The translations under genes were made by a program, and so were the position numbers. A DNA stretch of 64,000 nt from Halobacteriovoraceae bacterium (GTDB lineage: Bacteria > Bdellovibrionota > Bacteriovoracia > Bacteriovoracales > Bacteriovoracaceae): positions 1-64,000 of the forward strand of contig PASP01000014.1 in NCBI GenBank assembly GCA_002712005.1, written 5' to 3'. Positions 47,324 to 55,604 of the stretch are shown piece by piece. The notes under the pieces are model-generated. The model saw nothing but the letters and a program-made list of their open reading frames with translations, was not told the origin of the DNA and searched no databases. Position 1 is the stretch's first letter, and each line of letters starts with the position of its first letter.

Positions 47324-48409
47324 ATGAGTGAAATTGGCCAATTGATTATGACAGGAATATCAGGAACTCAACTCACTGATGATGAGAGAGCTTTCCTAGA
47401 GTCTGAAAATATTGGAGGAGTTCTCCTCTTTTCTCATAATTATGATAGCCCTGCTCAGTTAGCTGAACTCGTTAATAATATTCAACAAACTCGAAATGAA
47501 TATCCTCTTTTTATTGCTGTTGATAATGAAGGAGGAAGAGTATTTCGTTTTAAGTCTGGTTTTACCCAATTTCCTCCAATGTATGATGTTGGTTTGACAG
47601 ATAGTCCTAAGCTTTGTTTTCACATTGCAAAAATTATGGCCGATGAGTTAAGTGCTTGTGGGGTTAATTTTAATCTTTCTCCTGTTTGCGACATTTGGAC
47701 AAACGAGAAGAATAAAGTAATCGGGGATAGAGCATTCGGAAAAGATGAAGAGACTGTTTCTAAGTTTGTATCTTCTATAATAAGAGGCCTTCAAACTCAT
47801 GGCATTCTCTCCTGTGCAAAGCATTTTCCGGGACATGGTTGTACAAAGAAAGACTCACATTATGATTTACCAATCGTAAAAAGGACTCGTGAAGAGTTGG
47901 AAGAGGTTGAATTTAAGCCATTTATTAAAGCAATTAAATCAAGAGTTGAATGTGTCATGATGGCCCATTTAATTGTTGATGCCATTGATAGCGAATTGCC
48001 AACTTCATTAAGTCCGGCAGCTTATAAAATTCTGAGAGATGAGTTCAAGCATACAAAACTTATCATTACTGATGACATGGAAATGAAAGCTATTACGGAT
48101 AACTATGGAGTAGGAGAGGCCGCAGTGATGGCCATTACTGCTGGTGCTGATATAGTTGAGTATCGTAGTATGGAAAATGCGAAAATAGCTCTTGAAGCAT
48201 TAAAAGAAGCTAAACGTACTAAGGTCATTAAAAATGACCGACTAAAAGAATCCTTTGATCGTATAACGGCAGCTAAGAAAGAGTATTTATCTGAATACAA
48301 TCCTATATATATTCCTGAAATCACAAAGAAAATTAATACAGGAGCTTCCCAAGTTCTTATGTCTGAAATTAATGAGAAAATTGATCAGATAAAGCAAACG
48401 GTAAGCTAA
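47324..48409 (+). CDS. nagZ: Beta-N-acetylglucosaminidase, GH3 (NagZ type)
   Basis: A 361-aa family 3 glycoside hydrolase that removes N-acetylglucosamine from anhydromuropeptides in peptidoglycan recycling. Motifs: IGGVLLFSHNYDSPAQL, FIAVDNEGGRVFRF, the catalytic-loop signature CAKHFPGHGCTKKDSH, and LIITDDMEMKAI with the nucleophile Asp. No signal peptide, consistent with a cytosolic NagZ. Slightly longer than E. coli NagZ (341 aa) because of a C-terminal helix. It is beside mreB and an LpoA-like gene, so cell-wall genes are grouped loosely here. Confidence 0.92.
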   Translation: MSEIGQLIMTGISGTQLTDDERAFLESENIGGVLLFSHNYDSPAQLAELVNNIQQTRNEYPLFIAVDNEGGRVFRFKSGFTQFPPMYDVGLTDSPKLCFHIAKIMADELSACGVNFNLSPVCDIWTNEKNKVIGDRAFGKDEETVSKFVSSIIRGLQTHGILSCAKHFPGHGCTKKDSHYDLPIVKRTREELEEVEFKPFIKAIKSRVECVMMAHLIVDAIDSELPTSLSPAAYKILRDEFKHTKLIITDDMEMKAITDNYGVGEAAVMAITAGADIVEYRSMENAKIALEALKEAKRTKVIKNDRLKESFDRITAAKKEYLSEYNPIYIPEITKKINTGASQVLMSEINEKIDQIKQTVS

Positions 48410-48562
48410 CGAATCCTAATTAATCATTTATTTTTAAAGCCTTATAGGGACTTTCTTTCCCTTTCCCTTTGATTTTTAAGCTTGGTGTTATTCTAAGAAC
48501 ATGAGTTATTTTGGATGCTTATGGTCTTCATGGCCTTTTCGTAAATGGGGAGACGAAATAAA

Positions 48563-49468
48563 ATGTTAATGTATGCCGCCTTGGCCTTAGTGGGAATTGC
48601 TGTCTTTTTGGTAACGAGTTTAGTTACCCAGGAAGAAGATGAATATAAGGCCCAAGAAAAACTAGAGTCTGGTGCAGGTACAGATAAAGAAACTTTAGCC
48701 CAGCACGGAATCGTTCTTAGGTATTCACGACCCTTCTTTCGTCGTTACGTAACTCCTATTGTCCAAAGTTTAAAAAATAAAAAGAAGATCAGGGAGAAGT
48801 ATAAGAGAAATCTTGCAGCAGCAGGATTAACAGATGTATTAACTCCTGAAGACTTTTTTAGTTTCAAATTATTCTTGATTATAGGTTTTCCTATTATCTT
48901 TTTAGCTCTTCGTGCTTTCTTAGAAGAGACTTGGCCATTTAATTACATGATCTTTATTTCCATCTTCGGATTCTTTTATCCTGATTTGTGGATGAAAGGG
49001 AAAATTCAACAGCGGCAAGCAGAGGTTATGAGAAATATGCCTTTTGCTGTCGATATGCTGGCACTAAGTGTGGAAGCAGGACTTGATTTTATTGCAGCGA
49101 TGGCAAAAGTGAATGAAAAAGCCAGACCGTCAGCACTTACAAAAGAATTTGAAATTTTAATGAAAGAAATCAAAATTGGGGCAACCAGAGCAGAGGCATT
49201 AAGAAATATGGCCTGGAGAATTGACTTGATTCAAATCTCATCTTTTTGTGCGACTTTGATTGCTGCAGACTCTGTTGGGGCAAGTATTGGTCCAATTCTA
49301 AAAGCCCTAAGTGCAGAAATCCGACAGAAGCGATCATCCGACGTTGAGAAAGCTGGGGCAACAGCCGCAACAAAGATTCTCTTTCCAATGCTTTTTCTAA
49401 TTGTTCCGGCTGTATTTATTATTGTTGCAGCTCCTCTCGTTTTAGAAGCATTAATGGGGAATAAGTAG
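48563..49468 (+). CDS. TadC-like type II/Tad secretion membrane protein
   Basis: A 301-aa type II secretion F-domain protein. TM segments: residues ~1-18 (MLMYAALALVGIAVFLVTS), a pair around 110-150, and a C-terminal one (LFPMLFLIVPAVFIIVAAPLVL). The core has FAVDMLALSVEAGLDFIAAMAKVNEKARPSALTKEFEILMKEIKIGATRAEALRNMAWRID, typical of TadC. With TadB it forms the inner-membrane platform of Tad/Flp pilus systems; TadB, the ATPase and the pilin are not in the window. I choose the ATG at 48563, with GGGGAG 10 nt upstream; the ATG at 48545 has no SD. Adjacent genes suggest regulation through FHA proteins. Confidence 0.82.
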   Translation: MLMYAALALVGIAVFLVTSLVTQEEDEYKAQEKLESGAGTDKETLAQHGIVLRYSRPFFRRYVTPIVQSLKNKKKIREKYKRNLAAAGLTDVLTPEDFFSFKLFLIIGFPIIFLALRAFLEETWPFNYMIFISIFGFFYPDLWMKGKIQQRQAEVMRNMPFAVDMLALSVEAGLDFIAAMAKVNEKARPSALTKEFEILMKEIKIGATRAEALRNMAWRIDLIQISSFCATLIAADSVGASIGPILKALSAEIRQKRSSDVEKAGATAATKILFPMLFLIVPAVFIIVAAPLVLEALMGNK

Positions 49469-49818
49469 TGGTTAAGAAATATATCGAAATAAAAAAAGAT
49501 AACTTAGTCGTAGCAAGTCAGGTTGAAATAGCTGATAACCCAATATCTAGAATGATAGGACTTATGTTTTCTAAGAATTTAGGTGAGAGAGACGGGTTGC
49601 TTATCTCTCCTTGTAATTCGATTCATACTTTTTTTATGAGATATGAACTAGATATTGTTTTTTTAAGTAGAGATAACAAAATTGTAAAAATAATAAGAAA
49701 GATGAAACCTTGGCGAATGACGTGGATGTATTTTAGGGCTGCCAAGGTCTTAGAGATGATGGGGGGAACTCTACCAGCTGAAGTTGAAGCTGGAGATGAG
49801 TTGAATATAAATGTATAA
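49468..49818 (+). CDS. DUF192 family protein
   Basis: A 116-aa protein of the DUF192 family: RMIGLMFSKNLGERDGLLISPCNSIHTFFMRYELDIVFLSRDNKIV and LEMMGGTLPAEVEAGDEL. Many relatives have signal peptides; this one starts directly in the fold and is probably cytoplasmic. Biochemical role unknown. The GTG start overlaps the tadC-like stop by one base, and its end overlaps the next gene by 8 nt, so it is part of the same operon. Confidence 0.88.
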   Translation: MVKKYIEIKKDNLVVASQVEIADNPISRMIGLMFSKNLGERDGLLISPCNSIHTFFMRYELDIVFLSRDNKIVKIIRKMKPWRMTWMYFRAAKVLEMMGGTLPAEVEAGDELNINV

Positions 49819-51370
49819 ATTAGTTGTCGTTGCAGGAAAATTAAGAGGACAAGAATATATTCTAGAAAATGGAGAGAATACTCTTGGACGTGATTCAAGT
49901 TGTTCGATTCATTTTCCTGTTCAGGGTGTATCTAAAAAACATTTCTCCATAACGGTTAGTGGAGATACTTGTTATATAGCTGATCTTGGCAGTTCAAATG
50001 GTACCTTTGTTAATGGGAAAGCAATTAAGCGAGCTACCGTTCAGAATAAAGATAAGATTGCTCTTCCTGATTCAATTCTTCAGGTAGTCTATGTAGAAGA
50101 AAAGAAAGTAATTATCAAAAAGCGGGTCAATAATGATGAAGAAGATGATAGCGACTTCATGGATCCGGGTACGCCTCCGAGTAATATAATTTCAAAGGTA
50201 TTTTGGAGCTTTAAGCATAAAGTGATGCCTATTCTTCATGGAATTAATGAAGAATATGAATGGCAGCATCTTTTGGCCATTTTAGTGGCTTTGTTTTCAG
50301 TAGCTGCAATTTCTCTTACGATTTTTCCGGCATTACAAGATGCAAAGAAGATACTTCTTAATGAGACAGCAACTCGAGGAAGTAGTTATGCTGATATGGT
50401 GGCACGAATGAATAACCGTGCCCTTGAACAAAGAAGATTGGAGAAAATCGATACCGACTTTATTAGTAAAGCCGATGGTGTTGCTGAATACAGATTGTTT
50501 GATATGAACGGGATTATTTTAAGACCGTTGGCACAATCAAATAAGTATGTGAGTGACCCATTCTTTATTATGGCGTGGGAGTGGGCTAAAGAGACTCGAG
50601 AAAAGAAAGATATAGTACTTAAAAAACTCTTAGATGATGGAACGATTGGTATTGCTAAGAAGATTACTTCTTTTAATCCAAAAACCGCGCGAGAAGAATC
50701 AGTTGGGGTTATTGCAATTAAGTTTGAACCGGCTTCTTTAAAAGTTGAGGCTGCAAAGTCGAGAAAGGCCTACCTTGAAGCACTTGTGACGACTGCTCTA
50801 GTGGCCATCTTCTTCTTTGGGTTTGTGTATTATTTAACGGTACGACCTCTTGAAGAGATCAATTTTCAAATTGAAGAAGCACTGAGAGGAAAACGGAAGA
50901 ATCTTGATAGCCGTTTCCTTTTTCAAGAGTTAAAGCCGCTGAGGAATTCTATAAATGCACTCTTAGCACGTATTAGAGAGTTAAATAATGAGGATGATGA
51001 TGATTTTGCTGAAGAAGAAAGTGATGAAAGTTATGTGAGACAACTCTATGAATTCATGCAAGGAGCAAATGGGCCGACCATGATTTTAGATTCCCATAAG
51101 AATCTTTCGCATATCAATATGGAGGCAGAAGATCTCACCGGGATGAGGGAGACCGCAAGTCAAGGAATGAGCTTACTTGATGTTTCAAGAGAGCAAGGGT
51201 TCGCAGCAACAGTGATTGAATTATGTGATGCAAGTGCAAATAATATGGGAACTAATCAGCAAGGTGAATATGATCTTGGAGGGGTTACGCACACGATTCA
51301 TGTGTCTTCACTGATAGGTAAAGATAATTTTGCAAAATCATTTTATATAACATTTGTGAGAGTTGATTAA
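49811..51370 (+). CDS. Membrane receptor: FHA, two TM, HAMP-like, PAS
   Basis: A 519-aa protein with an N-terminal FHA phosphothreonine-binding domain (about 1-100: TLGRDSSCSIHF, VSKKHF, DLGSSNGTFVNG). A linker with acidic residues follows, then TM1 (152-173) and an extracytoplasmic segment of ~150 residues (174-323). TM2 (324-343), a HAMP-like linker starting VRPLEEINFQIEEAL, and a C-terminal PAS domain (about 408-519: NGPTMILDSHKNLSHINMEAEDLTGM) complete it. It looks like a sensor that has no kinase, cyclase or methyl-accepting output of its own; signals would pass through FHA-phosphothreonine contacts. Coupled by 8-nt overlap to DUF192. Confidence 0.82.
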   Translation: MYKLVVVAGKLRGQEYILENGENTLGRDSSCSIHFPVQGVSKKHFSITVSGDTCYIADLGSSNGTFVNGKAIKRATVQNKDKIALPDSILQVVYVEEKKVIIKKRVNNDEEDDSDFMDPGTPPSNIISKVFWSFKHKVMPILHGINEEYEWQHLLAILVALFSVAAISLTIFPALQDAKKILLNETATRGSSYADMVARMNNRALEQRRLEKIDTDFISKADGVAEYRLFDMNGIILRPLAQSNKYVSDPFFIMAWEWAKETREKKDIVLKKLLDDGTIGIAKKITSFNPKTAREESVGVIAIKFEPASLKVEAAKSRKAYLEALVTTALVAIFFFGFVYYLTVRPLEEINFQIEEALRGKRKNLDSRFLFQELKPLRNSINALLARIRELNNEDDDDFAEEESDESYVRQLYEFMQGANGPTMILDSHKNLSHINMEAEDLTGMRETASQGMSLLDVSREQGFAATVIELCDASANNMGTNQQGEYDLGGVTHTIHVSSLIGKDNFAKSFYITFVRVD

Positions 51371-51375
51371 AGAAT

Positions 51376-52395
51376 ATGGTAGATAAGGCTTCAGCAGTAA
51401 AGATTGTAAAAGGTATAAAAACTCCGAAGGAGCCAGGGGTATACCACCGTCTACTTTGTATGACAGGACGAAATAAAGGGATGTCCTATTATATAAAGAG
51501 TCGAAGAATTGTTATGGGGAGATCTGAAACAGCTGATGTTCAGATTTTAGATGGGAAGTCATCCCGTGAACATGCTGAGCTTACATTAGTTGGTGGAAAG
51601 TATGTATTAACTGATCTAGGTAGTCAGAATGGTGTAATTGTAAATGACCTCAAAGTCAGTCAGCACACCTTAACGGATAATGATAAAATTATTATAGGGC
51701 AGACAGTATATAAGTATAATCGCGTTGAAGTTTCTGAAACCGAATTAATACCAGTTGATGAAGACGATGAGTACGAAGATGAAGACGAAGATGAGAGTGA
51801 AGAACTAGAAAGCGATAAGAAAGAGAAGAAGTCCAAAAAGAATAAGAATAAAGATCCAAAGAAAAAGAATAATATGATGATCATTCTTATTGTTGTTCTT
51901 GCAGCTGTCTTTTTAATTCCTTCAGAAGAGGAAGGAGGAAAGAAGAAAACTCGAAAAGGTAAGACAGTCGGAGATATTGCTCCAGACCAGATTAACATAG
52001 CAGAATATAATGAAGAGGAAATCTCTGACCCAGATGTTAGAAAGAAGTTGGAAGCTTATCTTCATCGAGGGCAGAGAGAGTATAGAGAAGGGAACTTTTA
52101 TAGGGCCATTGAACAATTCGAATTAGCCCTTATTTTGGTGCCCAATCATGGATATGCCACATTTTATAGGCAAAGAGCGGAAGAGAGTTTGAATAAATTT
52201 GTCGATAAGATTGTGGCTAAGGCAGAAAATGATATTGCAGCTCTAAGATACCGTTCAGCCGTTATACAATATTGTTCAGTGATAACTTTTTTGCAAGATA
52301 ATCCAAAACATCCAAAGTATGTAGAGGCAGAAAAGAAAATAGCTGAGCTTGAAGTCAAAATGGGAGTAGATGAAGGTGAATTTAAATGTTTCTAG
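51376..52395 (+). CDS. FHA-TM-TPR protein
   Basis: A 339-aa protein: FHA domain at about residues 22-117 (IVMGRSETADVQILD, SSREHAEL, DLGSQNGVIVN), an acidic run (128-147) and a Lys-rich run (149-165). One TM segment (MMIILIVVLAAVFLIP, 167-182) is followed by TPR-like helices (about 215-335: REGNFYRAIEQFELALILVPNHGYA). With FHA inside and TPR outside, it could link a phosphothreonine signal to a periplasmic assembly. Its end overlaps the next gene by 26 nt. Confidence 0.82.
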   Translation: MVDKASAVKIVKGIKTPKEPGVYHRLLCMTGRNKGMSYYIKSRRIVMGRSETADVQILDGKSSREHAELTLVGGKYVLTDLGSQNGVIVNDLKVSQHTLTDNDKIIIGQTVYKYNRVEVSETELIPVDEDDEYEDEDEDESEELESDKKEKKSKKNKNKDPKKKNNMMIILIVVLAAVFLIPSEEEGGKKKTRKGKTVGDIAPDQINIAEYNEEEISDPDVRKKLEAYLHRGQREYREGNFYRAIEQFELALILVPNHGYATFYRQRAEESLNKFVDKIVAKAENDIAALRYRSAVIQYCSVITFLQDNPKHPKYVEAEKKIAELEVKMGVDEGEFKCF

Positions 52396-54745
52396 AGATA
52401 ATGAGTCTCTATATCAAATAAATTTTACCCAAGAGATTGAGGATAATAATGGTGCTCCCCTGACATTCTTTGTCGGAAGGGGGGGCGATTGCCAAGTCCA
52501 ACTTGATGATAAGCAAGTATCCAGAGAGCACGCACGAATTAAATTTGAACATGGCGACTGGTCCATCGAAAAGGTTTCCTCTTTTAATACCATTAGTTTG
52601 AATGGATCGTTTTGTGAAACAGCTAAATTAAAAAATGGTGATCTCATCACCATAGGTCCCTTTACATTAAATGTAGAGTTAGATGAAAGTGTTGTTATTG
52701 AGCCTGAATCTGTAGAGGAAGATCCTAAAGATCAAGATAATGAAGAGGGAGCTGCAACTGCTTCTGGGATTGATGTTGGCCTTGGTAGTGATGAGGCTAC
52801 GGAAATATTGAGTTCAGAGCAGGCTGAAGAGCTAAATGAGCCTGCTCATGAAAGTGAGGATACAGATGATCTTGAAGACAATCAAGATCTTGATAATGGT
52901 GAGTTTTCAGACCAAGAGATTCAAGACTCACCTTCCGATTATCAAGCCTTTGATGATAATGCTACTTCAGAGTTTGATAGCTTAGAACAGCCGGCTGAAA
53001 ATGATGATAACTTTTCTGTAGACGGAGATGATGGCTTCTCTGATGATGATTTTTCAAATGATCTAGGTGATGGTGAGTCGGATGGCTTTAATGATGAATT
53101 CATGGATTCAGATATGGATGAGTCTTATGACATGGAAGCTTATGACGATGATGAAAAAACACAGGTTATAAAATCATTTGCTTCTTTCTCTTTGGAACTT
53201 TTTGGAGAGTATGCGCCGTATGATAAGTTCGTCATAGAAAAGCCCGAAACATTTATTGGACGTGACCCTGAGAAGTGCGACATTGTTCTTAATGACCCTG
53301 AAGTTTCAGGTGTCCACGCTGTAATTAAGAAAAATGCAATTACTTGTACATTAGAAGACTTAAAATCCGCCAATGGAACCATTTTAAATGGTGAAAGAGT
53401 AAATTCTCACGATTTAACAAGTGAAGACGAATTCATTATTGGTGGAACAACTTTTACCGTCAAAATTCAATCAGACTTTCTTCAGCAAGAACAATCTAGA
53501 ATTATGCCTGTAGAGGATAATCAAGTTGTTGAAGTTGAAGAGATTGTTGAGGTAGATGAGAATTTTGATGGTGACTTCGATGATCAAGATGGTGAAATTA
53601 TTGAAGGGGGTCAGGACTTTGGTGGAGGTTTTGAAGAAAAGAATTCTTCATTATTCAGTAAAGATGCACTTAAAGATCCTGAGAAAAGAAAGAAAATACT
53701 TTATATATTAGTTGGTCTCATGGCCCTATGGGTTTTACTTGAGGAAGAGGAGCCTAAGAAACCAAAGATTGATCCTAAAGCTAAGGAAGCAGCTGAAGCA
53801 AAGCAGAATCAAAAAGTTGTTCCAGAGGCAGAAAAGCAACTCACACCTGAACAACAAGAGTTTGTAGAGGGACAGTATTTATTGGCCAGTCAATATTTTG
53901 CTGAGAAGAAATATTCTGAAACAATCATGGAGCTGGATAAAATCTTTGCTATCACAAAAGAATATAAGAATGCACGAACACTTTATGGATTAGCAAAAGA
54001 AGGATTGGCCGAATTAACTAAGCTTCTTGAAGAAGAACGTAAAGAAAAAGAGCGTAAGCTACGAGATCTAAAAGTTAGAGAGCTTTTAGAAAAAGCTGAA
54101 GCAGCTGTTAAAGAAAAGAAAATGGATTTTGCTAAAAATTTATTTAAAGAGATTACGAGGCTAGATCCTGAAAACTTTGATGTGACTCGATTAAAGCTAG
54201 AGGTTGAAGCATATGAAAAAGAAATCGAGAGAAAACGTGTAGAGAAAGCTCAGAAAGAAGCTGAACGAAAACGACAGGTTCAAGAGTTGGCACCAGGGAA
54301 GTCGTTTTATCAGCGTAAAGATTGGTACAAGGCCAAACTGAAATTACAAGACTTTTTACGTCTAAAAGGAATGGATGAGGATCTCGTTAAGGATGCAACT
54401 CGAATGTTGGAAGAGTCGACTCGTAAGTTAGATAGTATTGTGAACCCCCTTCTTGGAAAGGCGAGATCTCTTAAAGAGGGGCAAGACCTTAAGGGAGCTT
54501 ACGAACTCTATCTTGAAATTTTAAAGTATAATCCTGCTCATGTTGAATCTCTAAATGAAATGGATGAAATTAGAGAACGCTTAGAGTTAAGAAGTAAAAA
54601 GGTTTATCGTGAAGCGATCATTGCTGAATCACTTTCCCTATATGATGATGCAAAAGAGAAGTTTCAAGAAGTACAGCAGATTAGCCCTACAGATAGCGAC
54701 TACTATAAAAAAGCTACGGAAAAGCTAAAAGATTATCTAGATTAG
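52370..54745 (+). CDS. Double FHA-TM-TPR protein
   Basis: A 791-aa protein. FHA-1 (about 30-104: FVGRGGDCQVQLDD, VSREHARI, SFNTISLNG) has a degenerate final motif. An acidic, Asp/Glu/Ser-rich spacer of ~155 residues follows. FHA-2 (about 270-372: FIGRDPEKCDIVLNDPEVSGVHAVI, SANGTILNG), another acidic stretch, one TM segment (ILYILVGLMALWVLL, about 445-460), and a long TPR region to the end (QYFAEKKYSETIMELDKIF, KNLFKEITRLDPENF, GAYELYLEILKYNPAH) complete it. The layout is that of the preceding gene with a second FHA added, suggesting duplication. The SD GGGAG is within the upstream gene. Confidence 0.85.
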   Translation: MKVNLNVSRDNESLYQINFTQEIEDNNGAPLTFFVGRGGDCQVQLDDKQVSREHARIKFEHGDWSIEKVSSFNTISLNGSFCETAKLKNGDLITIGPFTLNVELDESVVIEPESVEEDPKDQDNEEGAATASGIDVGLGSDEATEILSSEQAEELNEPAHESEDTDDLEDNQDLDNGEFSDQEIQDSPSDYQAFDDNATSEFDSLEQPAENDDNFSVDGDDGFSDDDFSNDLGDGESDGFNDEFMDSDMDESYDMEAYDDDEKTQVIKSFASFSLELFGEYAPYDKFVIEKPETFIGRDPEKCDIVLNDPEVSGVHAVIKKNAITCTLEDLKSANGTILNGERVNSHDLTSEDEFIIGGTTFTVKIQSDFLQQEQSRIMPVEDNQVVEVEEIVEVDENFDGDFDDQDGEIIEGGQDFGGGFEEKNSSLFSKDALKDPEKRKKILYILVGLMALWVLLEEEEPKKPKIDPKAKEAAEAKQNQKVVPEAEKQLTPEQQEFVEGQYLLASQYFAEKKYSETIMELDKIFAITKEYKNARTLYGLAKEGLAELTKLLEEERKEKERKLRDLKVRELLEKAEAAVKEKKMDFAKNLFKEITRLDPENFDVTRLKLEVEAYEKEIERKRVEKAQKEAERKRQVQELAPGKSFYQRKDWYKAKLKLQDFLRLKGMDEDLVKDATRMLEESTRKLDSIVNPLLGKARSLKEGQDLKGAYELYLEILKYNPAHVESLNEMDEIRERLELRSKKVYREAIIAESLSLYDDAKEKFQEVQQISPTDSDYYKKATEKLKDYLD

Positions 54746-54753
54746 GAAGATAA

Positions 54754-55494
54754 ATGATAGATTTAAAAAGTTATGCTTCTCGCACTGATAAAGGCCCCTA
54801 TCTTCAAATAAATGAGGATAATGTTGAAGTTGATCTCGTGAATAAGCTCTATATGTTATTTGATAGTTTTGGAGGCTCTTCTGTTGGAGATAAAGCCGTT
54901 TTTTTAGTTTTAGATACAATTAAGAAATTCTATACTCGGATAGCTGGGGATCCTGAAGCAACACTTCCATTTTTTTATAGCCCTAAATATCTTCTTGAGG
55001 GAAATGCTCTCATCAATGCAATGGAGTATGCTCATTTTCTTCTCAAAAAAGAAAATAAAGATAAAGAAATGGACTCAAAGGGGGGAGCCTCTTGTATAGC
55101 TATTTCTCAAGCTGAAAATATATTAACTCTCGCTGCTACTGGAAATTGTTTGGGCCTAATTTACAGTAAGGGAAATATGAAGGTCATTTCTAATCCGGAT
55201 AACTTTGAATTCATTAGTGGAGATTTCTACGATAAAGAATTTGTTACTGCACCTGCATCTGGTTTTGGTCTCTTTAATGATCTTCACTTGAATATATCAG
55301 AGGTGCGAGTCAACAGTGGTGATCGAATTCTATTATTGAGTGATGGTGTTTACGCAAGAGTAAATCATAAAGAGATAAAAGACATAATCTTATCAGAAGG
55401 AACAAAATCATCTGATAAAATTGATATGTTATTTGATCTTGCGAATAAAAGAGGGAATATGGATAACCAGTCAGCCCTTCTTTTGAATTTTTAG
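54754..55494 (+). CDS. PP2C-type serine/threonine phosphatase
   Basis: A 246-aa PPM/PP2C-fold protein. Metal-binding acids appear conserved: NEDN (Glu21, Asp22), FDSFGG (Asp37, in place of the usual DGHGG), LLSDGVY (Asp197) and NMDNQSAL (Asp237). The GGAS element (110-113) is there; the usual GDSR is changed to GNCL. So the fold and metal site look usable, with altered surrounding loops. As the last gene of the operon it would be the eraser for phosphothreonines read by the four FHA domains upstream. A Ser/Thr kinase is not found in the window. Confidence 0.8.
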   Translation: MIDLKSYASRTDKGPYLQINEDNVEVDLVNKLYMLFDSFGGSSVGDKAVFLVLDTIKKFYTRIAGDPEATLPFFYSPKYLLEGNALINAMEYAHFLLKKENKDKEMDSKGGASCIAISQAENILTLAATGNCLGLIYSKGNMKVISNPDNFEFISGDFYDKEFVTAPASGFGLFNDLHLNISEVRVNSGDRILLLSDGVYARVNHKEIKDIILSEGTKSSDKIDMLFDLANKRGNMDNQSALLLNF

Positions 55495-55528
55495 TCTACC
55501 TATTTACTCTGTTATGGTGTGGATTTTC

Positions 55529-55594
55529 CGAATTATTAATTCGAATACTTCTGTAGCTATTGATTAGCCGCCGAGTTTAGGCGAGAATAATCAA
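55529..55594 (+). promoter_or_regulatory. Palindrome and hairpin ahead of the receiver protein
   Basis: A 15-nt palindrome CGAATTA-T-TAATTCG (55529-55543), operator-like. Then a hairpin with TTGATTA (55560-55566) and TAATCAA (55588-55594) enclosing CGCC (55569-55572) and GGCG (55580-55583), directly followed by the SD AAAAGG of the gene. These suggest separate regulation from the FHA operon. No clear -35/-10 was found. Confidence 0.45.
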
Positions 55595-55604
55595 AAGGTT
55601 AGCT

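Noticed and set aside
48501-48569. A 22-codon Trp-rich leader peptide overlapping the tadC-like start
   Set aside because: No SD precedes it and there is no associated attenuator hairpin; it could be chance. Kept only as a note.
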